Origin: Algoriphagus sp.
GTDB taxonomy: Bacteria > Bacteroidota > Bacteroidia > Cytophagales > Cyclobacteriaceae
Direction: 5' to 3'
NCBI RefSeq assembly: GCF_024305035.1
Contig: NZ_JAMWZB010000009.1
Coordinates: 62,001-126,000, forward strand
DNA length: 64,000 nt
Shown: in pieces, positions 1 through 7,691 of the stretch
Layout of the letters: every line of letters begins with the position of its first letter
Numbering within the stretch: position 1 is the first letter of the stretch
Made by a program: the position numbers and the translations under genes
Notes under the pieces: generated by a model
Databases searched by the model: none
What the model saw: the letters and a program-made list of their open reading frames with translations, nothing else
Told to the model about the DNA's origin: nothing

Positions 1-806
1 TCCCCAGTTGAACCTGTTCCACGCTTTGCCAGGATCAGGCAGGTATCCAGCGTGTCTTGTAATATGTCTCCCGGAGTCAAGTCAAATTGTTCCTGGCCAT
101 TTTTTCGATAGGCTATTTCCTGTCCCGAAAAAGCTTTGAAACTTGCAGCCACCGTCTCCATGTTCCGGATTTGCTCAAATAATCTACTCAAGTCAAAGAG
201 CTGTTTGCATATTTCCATGGAAAATGGCTGGCGGTCCCTGCCTTTAAAATAGGGAATGCCGATTGTATTTGGCGCAAATGCAGTGAGTTTATCGCCTGTT
301 ATAGAGTCAACCGATGGCAGTGTGACAGAATGTTCATCTTCTACTTCTATCCATTTTGTATTTATAGGTTTTTCAATGAGTTCCGGATAGAGTTGTTTTT
401 CAAAGAGGATGTCTAATAGAATTGTGCCTGAACCCTGGAGATTAGTTTCAAATGAAAATTTATAATGTGCTTTGGGTACACCGGGTAAGTAACTTCGGTG
501 TGTATCTATTTCAAAGCCGGTAAACCTGGATACCTCTACAATTTTTCCGAATATGGACTCCAATTCTTCCCTGCCTGCTGTGCAGATGATATCTATGTCA
601 ATAGAAAAACGATTGTCCTGTTCCAATAACAGGACCAGGCTGGTGCCTCCCTTAAAAACGAATTCAAGCCCACGGGCCCGAAGCTCCTCCAGCAGGTGGA
701 GCGCATAAATCATTTTTTCAAGAATGATTTTGTCAATGCGGCTGTGATTTTTTTGCTTCCGGAAGGCCTCAAGCCATTCTTCAGTGAAACAGTGGTCCTT
801 GATCAT
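1..806 (-). CDS. AbiEii/AbiGii-type nucleotidyltransferase toxin (3' end cut by window edge)
   Basis: Translating the minus strand from the ATG at 806 gives an open frame to the window edge (about 268 residues, C-terminus missing). It carries K-G-G-T-S-L followed by an S-I-D-I-D-I-I stretch, the GGTSL and DxD signature of the AbiEii (DUF1814) nucleotidyltransferase fold that acts as toxin in type IV AbiE toxin-antitoxin systems. Later blocks (PSVDSITGDKLTAFAPNT, and KQLFDLSRL) also fit the family, whose members commonly have a G-x-K and a conserved K-x-x-D-L-x-D/R region. The ATG overlaps the upstream gene's TGA in an ATGA, so the pair is translationally coupled. Toxin function is inferred from the family; the target is not visible. 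Confidence 0.85.
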   Translation of the reverse strand, partial: MIKDHCFTEEWLEAFRKQKNHSRIDKIILEKMIYALHLLEELRARGLEFVFKGGTSLVLLLEQDNRFSIDIDIICTAGREELESIFGKIVEVSRFTGFEIDTHRSYLPGVPKAHYKFSFETNLQGSGTILLDILFEKQLYPELIEKPINTKWIEVEDEHSVTLPSVDSITGDKLTAFAPNTIGIPYFKGRDRQPFSMEICKQLFDLSRLFEQIRNMETVAASFKAFSGQEIAYRKNGQEQFDLTPGDILQDTLDTCLILAKRGTGSTG

Positions 807-1567
807 TCTATGATTTCATTTACAAGGTGAGACATGTGGTTAATCATAAACTGCTTTATTTCTGGTTCTTTGTCCCTTCGCTTGGCATAACTGAAGAGTT
901 TTGTGAAATTGATGGTGTAGTGGTTTATTGCATGCTCATAAATATGCGTTAGTTCAGCTCCCTGGAGATGGTAAAAGATTTTATCGTCAGCAAACAAGTC
1001 CACTAGAATTTTTTCAAGGAGGGGGGTGTAAAGTTTTACTTTTTCCTTTGTCCTGGTGGTAATAGGAGAGCGGCTGGTAAGCTTCTTTATGACAACCGGA
1101 TAATTACTTTCAGCAATATAAAAGTCAATAGTATTGCTGTCAGGGTTTAAAAATATCTCCCGTTTTGAGGAGGTTTTCAACTCGAAATAGAGTGATTCCG
1201 TAAAGTCCTTCTCTATTTCAACCAGGATCATTCGTTTGCCTGATTGGTGTTGGGAAAATTCATTGAGCCATCCTGTTTCCCAAATACAATACCTAATCTC
1301 TTTAAATACATCGTTGATTCGATGTGCAATTTTTAATAGGTCACGGGAAAGTTCAGGTTTATAGGGAGGCTTATATGAAATAACATACAATCCTCTTTTA
1401 AGTGGCTTGATAATGTTTTTGTTTTTCAGGTCATAGATTCGCCAACCTAGTGTTCCTTCCTTTAGGTCAGGTTCGAATGAGCGGTAGAAATCGAAAAGTT
1501 CCTCGCGGCTGAAGGACTCTTTGTTCTTAAACTCTTCTATAAGCTTATTATCTATGATTTTAGGCAT
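803..1567 (-). CDS. DUF6577-like protein, probable AbiEi-type partner of the adjacent toxin
   Basis: A 254-residue soluble protein without signal peptide. Residues about 10-70 look like a winged helix (SREELFDFYRS, then LGWRIYDLKNKNIIKPLKRGLY), the arrangement seen at the N-terminus of AbiEi-type antitoxins, which bind their own promoter and neutralise the nucleotidyltransferase. The rest resembles DUF6577 proteins that accompany AbiEii genes in Bacteroidota (from memory). The ATG at 1567 was preferred to an upstream TTG at 1576 because a TAACTTTG box ends only 8 bases before that TTG. It ends in an ATGA overlap with the toxin gene. Antitoxin function rests on gene order and the winged-helix look. 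Confidence 0.75.
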   Translation of the reverse strand: MPKIIDNKLIEEFKNKESFSREELFDFYRSFEPDLKEGTLGWRIYDLKNKNIIKPLKRGLYVISYKPPYKPELSRDLLKIAHRINDVFKEIRYCIWETGWLNEFSQHQSGKRMILVEIEKDFTESLYFELKTSSKREIFLNPDSNTIDFYIAESNYPVVIKKLTSRSPITTRTKEKVKLYTPLLEKILVDLFADDKIFYHLQGAELTHIYEHAINHYTINFTKLFSYAKRRDKEPEIKQFMINHMSHLVNEIIE

Positions 1568-1576
1568 TTTATCCAA

Positions 1577-1937
1577 TTTTTACCAAAGTTAAGAAAATAT
1601 GGTGAATATTAGAAATCAAATAAATGCCAGTAATTTCAAAAACTGGTAAATATTGGATTCAAAGAATTTGTCTTTTTTTGGGTAGATGAGCTTAGGTGAT
1701 TACGAGTAAATTGTTGATAATAAATAATTTGACAAGTAATTGGGATGATTGTCAAGGCATTTTATATCCTAATTGAAAATCAAATGATAAAAACTTGAAA
1801 TCAGATTGGCCGTTCCTGTGGCCGGGCTTTTCACTTCAATCTCCTTCAGAGGATTTTCGTTTCAAACCCTAAGGGGTTGATCCAACCTGCAGAAAGAGGA
1901 CTTTTTTTACCTGGACGAATACCTGATGATTCAATCA
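1577..1937. other. Non-coding AT-rich gap
   Basis: About 360 bases without a credible reading frame. It holds the -7 box of the AbiE-type pair at its left end and the 3' flank of the broken Ymh-like gene at its right end. The left half is markedly AT-rich compared with the rest of the window. No other structure was recognised. Confidence 0.6.
1584..1591 (-). promoter_or_regulatory. Probable -7 box of the AbiE-type operon
   Basis: On the minus strand these bases read TAACTTTG, an exact match to the Bacteroidota -7 consensus TAnnTTTG, 16 bases upstream of the chosen ATG. A TTTG that could serve as -33 element lies 25 bases further upstream, slightly beyond the usual spacing. Confidence 0.4.
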
Positions 1938-1942
1938 TCAGG
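1922..1942 (-). repeat. Perfect hairpin over the stop codon of the broken Ymh-like gene
   Basis: Nine-base arms (CCTGATGAT and ATCATCAGG) around a three-base loop overlap the TGA of the minus-strand pseudogene. No T-run follows directly on the minus strand; a run of seven T residues lies about 20 bases to the left on the plus strand side. It could be an old transcription stop or a mobile-element scar; the sequence does not decide. Confidence 0.5.
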
Positions 1943-2767
1943 AGGGAGACATTGTGCTTAATTTGATATTGATGTCAAGGCGCCTGTGAATCAATGAAAT
2001 AGTTGACAGAATGTCAAGCGCATCTGCTTCATTAATATCCCAATTAACTTTTGGAACAGGAGTGGTAGTATTTCTAAACATCTCGAAAACCCCCTTGATC
2101 AAATTAGCAAAGCCTTTATGTTCACTTTCTTTTGTTTCATTGGCTAAATCATTAATTTTTATCATAGGGTTCTTCAGACTGAATGCTTTCTCAACTAATT
2201 CACCCCCATTTTCGGTCAACCCGGTTCTTTGCCTGATTATTTCTGCAATACTTTTCCCAGCTTCAAAATCAGTGTGGAAGTACTTGTCTGCTAATAGTTC
2301 TGCTTTACAAAACTCAAAGATTATGGGGTGGGTCTGTCGGAGTTCCAGTTTATTTATGAGCCGGGTTGCACGTAGTTCTGCATCTGAAATGGTTTTTGCA
2401 CCAGTTATGCGCAAGAACTTTGCGCTCTCAGATAATTCCTACCCTGTAAAAGAAATTCGTTTGTTTAATTCCGACCTTATGTATTCATATTGTTCACTTT
2501 TCCCAATAAACCTGGCGGGGTCATTGATTTGTTTATGAACATCAGGATATTTTTTGAAGCTTTTCTGTTGTTCTGGAACGCTGCCAACGCGTTATAACCT
2601 CTCTTCCACTTTGTGTTTTTAGGATCAACATCCTGAATACCTGCCTTTCTCAAAAACTTTTCAATTTCAGTGTCTGTCAATCCATTTACTGAATCACCTA
2701 AAGTCTTGCTTATACCTTCTAATACACTGCGATCTATTGGAGGAGTAATTCTTTGCCCTTGTCCATT
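1938..2767 (-). pseudogene. TIGR02391/Ymh-like family gene, broken by a frameshift and a nonsense codon
   Basis: Two minus-strand frames together rebuild one family member. The N-terminal part (2768 down to about 2520) reads ITPPIDRSVLEGISKTLG..., NGLTDTEIEKFLRKAGI and WKRGYNALAAFQNNRKASKN, then reaches FINKSM. At 2519-2521 the text ATGACCCC replaces an expected ATGAACCCC (M-N-P-A-R motif), a one-base loss; shifting frame gives PARFIGKSEQYEYIRSELNKR. An in-frame TAG at 2439-2441 then interrupts FTG-x-ELSESAKF, after which the frame stays open to 1938 with HPIIFEFCKAELL, KYFHTDFEAGKSI and RLD. The longest intact piece starts only at a TTG. Upstream no ATG is in frame before the stop of the GNAT remnant. 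Family members often lie near defence genes; their function is unknown. Confidence 0.8.
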
Positions 2768-2995
2768 CTAAGCTAATTTTAAAAATAAAGCGATGTAATT
2801 TTCATGGATACTACTTTTCCAAGGCAATCCATAGTGTCTGAACCCATTATTTTCAAGAATTCTTACCATAGAAGGGTTCGATGAAATCTCTGTAGATGCC
2901 ATCAGGTTTGAACTTCCATAGGTTTCAATAAGAAGTCTAACCACATTTGAAGCTACTCCTTTTCCTCGGTGTTCCGTTAAGATAAAAGGATTGGA
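2768..2995 (-). pseudogene. GNAT acetyltransferase, C-terminal remnant
   Basis: The minus strand encodes about 75 residues with the acetyl-CoA-binding block of GNAT enzymes (EHRGKGVASNVVRLLIETYG, motif A) and the typical C-terminal N-P-S-M-V-R-I-L-E-N-N-G-F block (motif B). A TAA at 2996-2998 closes the frame directly upstream, with no start codon and no N-terminal half, so this is a stump. Its TAG (2768-2770) is in the same frame as the following Ymh-like pseudogene. Substrate unknown. Confidence 0.75.
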
Positions 2996-3089
2996 TTAAC
3001 CTTCTTTTGATGGGGCAAAGGGATTCCCCCCCATATCGAGTAAACGAAAAGGTGAGCGGGCTGCGGCTCATAATACAGGCGAGCTTGCC

Positions 3090-5942
3090 TTAGCCATTTT
3101 TAGAGATCAACTTCTGAAGGTAGAACTCCAGTTTCTCTGCCAAGACGGCCAAACGAATGGGTTTGGTGAGGTAATCGTTCATCCCGGCTTCGATCGCCAA
3201 AATTTTATCGTCATCAAAGACATTGGCCGAAAGCCCAATGATAATCAATTTGTCTTTATCGGGAAGATTTCGGATTTCCCGACTGGCTTCCAGCCCATTC
3301 ATCAGCGGCATTTGCACATCCATCAGCACCACATCAAAATCCTCTTCCTTGACTTTTTCAATTGCCTCCAAGCCATTTTTGGCAATTTTATATTCAAAGC
3401 CCAACTGTTCCAACATCAATTCCAACAGCTGCAGGTTGAGATCATTATCTTCGGTAACCAAAATTTTGAACGGGATATCTCTCCCCTTTTCCCGGACTTC
3501 CTTCCAGCTAACAGGCAGTTTGGGACTTGGCTCCAATTCTTCCTTGGCAACTTTCTTGACGATGATTCCAAAGGTAAAATCAGAGCCTTTGCCAATTTCA
3601 CTCTGGATTTCGAGCTCTCCGCCCATCAGTTCAATCAACTTTTTGGCTATGGCTAAACCCAGTCCAGTCCCTTGATAACTACGTGTGGAAGAGCTTTCGA
3701 TTTGGTAAAAAGGATCGGTAAGATGCTCGAGGTGTTCTTGGGAAATCCCGATACCGGTATCCACGATACGGCATTTCAAAAAGTACAGGGAGTCTGAAAT
3801 CGGTTCCCACGATAAAGTTACCCCTACTCTTCCTTTTTCATTGGTAAACTTGATCGCATTGCCGACCAAATTCAGGAAAATCTGATTGAGTTTGACCCGA
3901 TCGGCTGAAATGACTAGCGGATCTAAACTTTCCTTCTCCAGGGTAAAATGAATTTTCTTCTTTTTGGCCAAACCGGAAAGAATCTGGGCTTGTTTTTCGA
4001 GCTCCTCAATAGGATCAAACTGCTCGGCATGAATCTCAACTTTTCCTGCCTCAATTTTAGAATAATCTAAAATATCCTTGATAATCGACAGCAGCGTATT
4101 GCCGGAGTTTTTGATGATCTCCACATATTGTTTTTGAATCCGGTTTAAATCCGTGTGCTCCAACAGATCAATGATCCCTAAAAGCCCATTCATCGGTGTT
4201 CGGATTTCATGGCTCATATTGGCCAAAAATTCAGATTTGGCACGACTGGCCTGGTCTGCTGCTTTCATTGCATCAACCAGACCCTTTTCCCATATTTTCT
4301 GTCCGGTAATGTCTTTAGTAATGGACATCATTCTATCGGCATCCAGCGGAAAAAACCGAATTTCATAATGCCGCTCTCCCATTTGGGAATCCCATTTGAC
4401 ATCCACGGATTGCATTGCCTCTTTTTTCCGGGCCTCGCTGAATGCATTCCTGACCAAGGTGGCTTGGCCATGAGGAACAAATTCCTCTAATTTCTTCCCC
4501 ACTGTGGCCTGAGAGGCTTCATAAATCTTCTCTTTATCCTGCACATGAAAATCCACTACTTCCCCTTCATTATCGTAGATGAAAAGAATATCAGGGATAT
4601 TCCCAATCAGGGTTCGAAGTCTATTCTCACTTTCCACGATTTTGAGGTTAGCTAAGTAGTTCGCAGTGATATCGGTACAAAGCCCCATGCCACCGGTAAA
4701 CTCACCTGACTGATCGTAAACCAGTTTTTCAAATACTCGGAGCCTGATCTCTCTGCCGTCCGGATGCTGATAATCGTATTCCATATCTATCACATCCTTG
4801 TGTTCAGCAACGGCCATTTTTACATGCTGCTGAACCTGATCCACATCCTTATGTGTTATTTCTCCATTAAATGCTTGGATAAAATCCGTCTTAGGTCTAC
4901 CCAAAATCTCTTCCACCTCATCACTGACTCGGGTAATCTGACCTCTGGCATCATGAAAAAACACAAAGCCCCGGAGTTCCTGCAAAAGCAAATTTTGCTG
5001 TTCAAAAAGCACGGAGATTTCCCTGATATTTTCTTCTTTGATGCGGTCGGATTCCAGGTTATTTTTAATCGAAACAATAAAAAAACCAATGGTAAAAATA
5101 AGCAGGATCACAAATCCCAAAAACAGCAAAAGGTAAGTTCCATAAATTCCCGATTGTAAGCCCTCCACAGGTACCATAAACGCCAAGGTGCCCGTACGAC
5201 TATTCAAGTCAAAACTGAAGGGATACTGGGCCAAGATTCCTGAAATCGCTTCTCCCTCCTTTTGCCAATTTAACTCATAAAGTCCTTTCAGGCCAAGGGA
5301 TAAATCCTCTAAAACGGGTTGGAGATTTTGGGGAGAAAACTCAATTCCTGAAGATCCATTGGAGCTTAAATCGATGAGTTCATTGTGGTAGATCATCATT
5401 TTAGCTCCCCCTGGATTGAGGTAATAATTGAGGACTGTCTCCTTGGTAAAATCAATTAGGTTAAGTGAATAAATAATCCGAAAACCCTTTTTTCCAATCA
5501 CATCATAGGTATAGGCGCGGGATCTGGTACTCGGAAATGCTTCCTTCGATTGAGTTCGGATAAAATTATTGCGATCAGTCATCGTAAAGATCAAAACCGA
5601 ATCCTGCATATCCACCCATGCACTATCGACCAAACCCGGATAGGCATTGAATAGGCGCCGTGCAGCAGAAGTCAATTCCTCATCGTAATCATCAATTTCA
5701 TGAAAAGGATCTTCCAAATAGCTGATTAAACCTTTTCCCTCGTCCTCAAATCGCCGGATGTCCATTTCCAGACTTTGAGCGGCGAGTTCGGTTTGTTTGT
5801 AAAGAAACTCCTTTCTGGAATTGATCTGGGCTTCAAAAATGGCATCAAAAAAACTCAAGCCAAAAACAATCACCAACAACACCAGTAGAGTACCTGCTGT
5901 GAGAGTCAACCAAAAATTGGAATGCCAGGTAAACTTTCCCAT
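3090..5942 (-). CDS. Hybrid sensor histidine kinase / response regulator with two PAS domains
   Basis: A 950-residue membrane kinase. A TM helix (about 12-34) and a second (about 268-291) bracket a roughly 230-residue periplasmic sensor region. Two PAS-like domains follow (about 310-425 and 435-555), then HisKA with phospho-acceptor His578 in SHEIRTPMNG, HATPase (NLVGNAIKFT, DTGIGI, GTGLGLAIA) and a C-terminal receiver with Asp875 in VLMDVQMP. Such hybrids autophosphorylate and pass phosphate to their own receiver; no DNA-binding output is attached, so a partner such as an Hpt protein must lie elsewhere. It starts 2 bases after the stop of the Cache lipoprotein gene, so the two are coupled. 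Confidence 0.93.
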   Translation of the reverse strand: MGKFTWHSNFWLTLTAGTLLVLLVIVFGLSFFDAIFEAQINSRKEFLYKQTELAAQSLEMDIRRFEDEGKGLISYLEDPFHEIDDYDEELTSAARRLFNAYPGLVDSAWVDMQDSVLIFTMTDRNNFIRTQSKEAFPSTRSRAYTYDVIGKKGFRIIYSLNLIDFTKETVLNYYLNPGGAKMMIYHNELIDLSSNGSSGIEFSPQNLQPVLEDLSLGLKGLYELNWQKEGEAISGILAQYPFSFDLNSRTGTLAFMVPVEGLQSGIYGTYLLLFLGFVILLIFTIGFFIVSIKNNLESDRIKEENIREISVLFEQQNLLLQELRGFVFFHDARGQITRVSDEVEEILGRPKTDFIQAFNGEITHKDVDQVQQHVKMAVAEHKDVIDMEYDYQHPDGREIRLRVFEKLVYDQSGEFTGGMGLCTDITANYLANLKIVESENRLRTLIGNIPDILFIYDNEGEVVDFHVQDKEKIYEASQATVGKKLEEFVPHGQATLVRNAFSEARKKEAMQSVDVKWDSQMGERHYEIRFFPLDADRMMSITKDITGQKIWEKGLVDAMKAADQASRAKSEFLANMSHEIRTPMNGLLGIIDLLEHTDLNRIQKQYVEIIKNSGNTLLSIIKDILDYSKIEAGKVEIHAEQFDPIEELEKQAQILSGLAKKKKIHFTLEKESLDPLVISADRVKLNQIFLNLVGNAIKFTNEKGRVGVTLSWEPISDSLYFLKCRIVDTGIGISQEHLEHLTDPFYQIESSSTRSYQGTGLGLAIAKKLIELMGGELEIQSEIGKGSDFTFGIIVKKVAKEELEPSPKLPVSWKEVREKGRDIPFKILVTEDNDLNLQLLELMLEQLGFEYKIAKNGLEAIEKVKEEDFDVVLMDVQMPLMNGLEASREIRNLPDKDKLIIIGLSANVFDDDKILAIEAGMNDYLTKPIRLAVLAEKLEFYLQKLISKNG

Positions 5943-5944
5943 GA

Positions 5945-6955
5945 TTAATAATTGTCGTTAATTCGAATGAGGTACCATTCGATGGCGGAAAATGATTTAC
6001 AAACTGCATCGGATAAAAATGATTCCTCTTCAAATTTAAAGTGATGGTCTTTAGCCATGAGGAAAGTTTGGCCCATTTTGCGGACTTCCCGGCTTTTACT
6101 ATTGAACAGATTGTAATCTGAAATTCGAAAATTATCTGAACTGATCGTCTCCAAATACACGTGATTTCGTAGCGGCGGCATACTTAAGGCTTCGATCGCT
6201 GTAGCTTTTCCAGCCACGATATCCCCCTTTTTATTGACAATGATGTAATTGCCCTTTTCCTCTTCCAAAAAACCCTGTATGACATCATTTACCGTTAAAT
6301 CAATCCCCAGGACCGAGTGCAATTCCCCCTGAAAATACACCGGATGCACCAGTGACAAAATCCAACCCCGGCCTGCCGGATCGACGTAAGGCTCGGGAAT
6401 CCATACCGGGCCACGGCTCGGGTTATGTTCTTGGTCCGCTTCGTAGTAAAAATTAAATTGGGTCACATCGATGGTAGGATCAACGATATTGACCACATCA
6501 TAAGGAGGATAAACCCGGGAAAGCTGCCACTTGGAATTGCTATACACTTGCTCAATTAAATCATACTTGGCATATAGTCTAGCAAAAGCAGAGTCCAAGC
6601 CATTGGTAAGTAATATATCTTTTTTTGCCTGGGCGGGATTTGGGCTGGTATTGAGTAAAATCACCGAACTTTTTCCATCCACAGAATCCATGGAATTGGA
6701 GGAATAATAGCCGTTTAATTTGTAGCGTTCAGGATCTTGGAGCGGACGAAGACTATCCTGTTTTTCAAGTAAAAATTCATTGAATTTGGCTAGGGCTTGG
6801 ATTTCTTCAGACAACTGTTGCAATTCCTTTTCAATACCGAAGACCACCCGCTCCATGTAAATCCGCTGCTCTTGGGTTTTGACAGAAGTAGCCGAATCGC
6901 ACGAAACCACCAAGGAGCCACTAATCAAACCAAGAGCAAGGAGCAAAAAACGCAT
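5945..6955 (-). CDS. Lipoprotein with a Cache-type sensor domain, partner of the hybrid kinase
   Basis: 336 residues with a lipoprotein signal ending in L-V-V-S-C (lipid attachment at Cys19), a helical stretch (about 25-70), and a dCache-like region: PVWIPEPYVDPAGRGWILSL and HPVYFQGELHSVLGIDLTVNDV at about residues 185-240, then a second lobe (GNYIIVNKKGDIVAG). Cache domains bind small ligands such as amino or carboxylic acids outside the membrane and are normally part of the receptor kinase itself. Here the domain is a separate lipid-anchored protein encoded immediately upstream of a kinase, suggesting that it presents a signal to the kinase. The ligand cannot be read from the sequence. Confidence 0.8.
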   Translation of the reverse strand: MRFLLLALGLISGSLVVSCDSATSVKTQEQRIYMERVVFGIEKELQQLSEEIQALAKFNEFLLEKQDSLRPLQDPERYKLNGYYSSNSMDSVDGKSSVILLNTSPNPAQAKKDILLTNGLDSAFARLYAKYDLIEQVYSNSKWQLSRVYPPYDVVNIVDPTIDVTQFNFYYEADQEHNPSRGPVWIPEPYVDPAGRGWILSLVHPVYFQGELHSVLGIDLTVNDVIQGFLEEEKGNYIIVNKKGDIVAGKATAIEALSMPPLRNHVYLETISSDNFRISDYNLFNSKSREVRKMGQTFLMAKDHHFKFEEESFLSDAVCKSFSAIEWYLIRINDNY

Positions 6956-6976
6956 AAATTCAGAGATTTTCTGAAA

Positions 6977-7216
6977 TTATAAATTTTCCAATTGCTCACG
7001 AAATGTTTTTCCCATTTCCTCAAATCTTTCGAGAACTTTTTTAAAAAAATCCCCAATTAAAAACTGCTCGAGTTCGGCTTCCTCCAGCACATCCATTTCA
7101 CTGAGCTTAAACGTCTGCTCCAATGGCCCCAACTCAAATTTCAGCAGGTATTTATTGTTCCAGGAGAATATACTGATCCGTACATCCTCCTGAACCAATT
7201 CTTTGACTACTCTCAT
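6977..7216 (-). CDS. Small conserved protein of unknown function, coupled to an OsmC-family gene
   Basis: 79 residues, no signal peptide or TM helix. The N-terminal half is predicted beta-rich (ISIFSWNNKYLLKFELG), the C-terminal half a charged helix (FFKKVLERFEEMGKTFREQL). The start overlaps the stop of the OsmC-family gene by four bases (ATGA), so it is probably a real co-translated gene. Similar short proteins occur in Cytophagales (recollection, not searched). No function can be assigned. Confidence 0.8.
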   Translation of the reverse strand: MRVVKELVQEDVRISIFSWNNKYLLKFELGPLEQTFKLSEMDVLEEAELEQFLIGDFFKKVLERFEEMGKTFREQLENL

Positions 7217-7629
7217 AGGGCTTTTTTGACTTCTGAAGAAAATGTCACCCTCGACTTCAGCGAAGAAGATACCGAACAGTATTTTTCTACCGATAAGGCT
7301 ACCACCTTTGCAAATTCCTCTTGAGTAGCATCGGGAGAAACCAAGGTAAATTTTAAATGAATATCGGTATAAAATGCCGGGACTCCTTCATTCCTCAACC
7401 CTTCCACTTCCACGTAAAAATCCAGGATTTCCTTTCGCTTCTTTTTCATCATCAGCACTGCGTCCACCGAGGCACAGCCTCCCAGCGCAGAAAGCAATAA
7501 ATCCATGGGGGACTGAGCACGTTTATCGGGTGCATCGTACATGTCAATCTGTACTTTATTTCCCTGCTGATTGACCGCCTCGTATTCATAATCCGCCTTC
7601 ATTCGGACGGTGACATTTCGTTTTGACAT
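7213..7629 (-). CDS. OsmC family protein
   Basis: 138 residues from the ATG at 7629; the frame stays open further upstream, but that extension overlaps the 3' end of the mutase gene and lacks family similarity. The core has MDLLLSALGGCASVDAV with the first redox Cys and VEKYCSVSSSLK with the second, the two-cysteine pattern of OsmC/Ohr-like peroxide-reducing proteins. The spacing and the GGCASVD block fit the YhfA-type branch, whose physiological substrate is not settled. It is 62 bases downstream of the mutase gene and may share its transcript. Confidence 0.88.
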   Translation of the reverse strand: MSKRNVTVRMKADYEYEAVNQQGNKVQIDMYDAPDKRAQSPMDLLLSALGGCASVDAVLMMKKKRKEILDFYVEVEGLRNEGVPAFYTDIHLKFTLVSPDATQEEFAKVVALSVEKYCSVSSSLKSRVTFSSEVKKAL

Positions 7630-7691
7630 AGTGCCTTGTATTAACTTTGTTAGTCTTGGATAGTCCTTATTTTTCCACCTTATCGGCTTAC

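Noticed and set aside
2011-2538. 175-codon plus-strand frame
   Set aside because: It is the antisense of the Ymh-like pseudogene, whose minus-strand motifs explain the sequence; the plus-strand product is Ser/Leu-rich without motifs.
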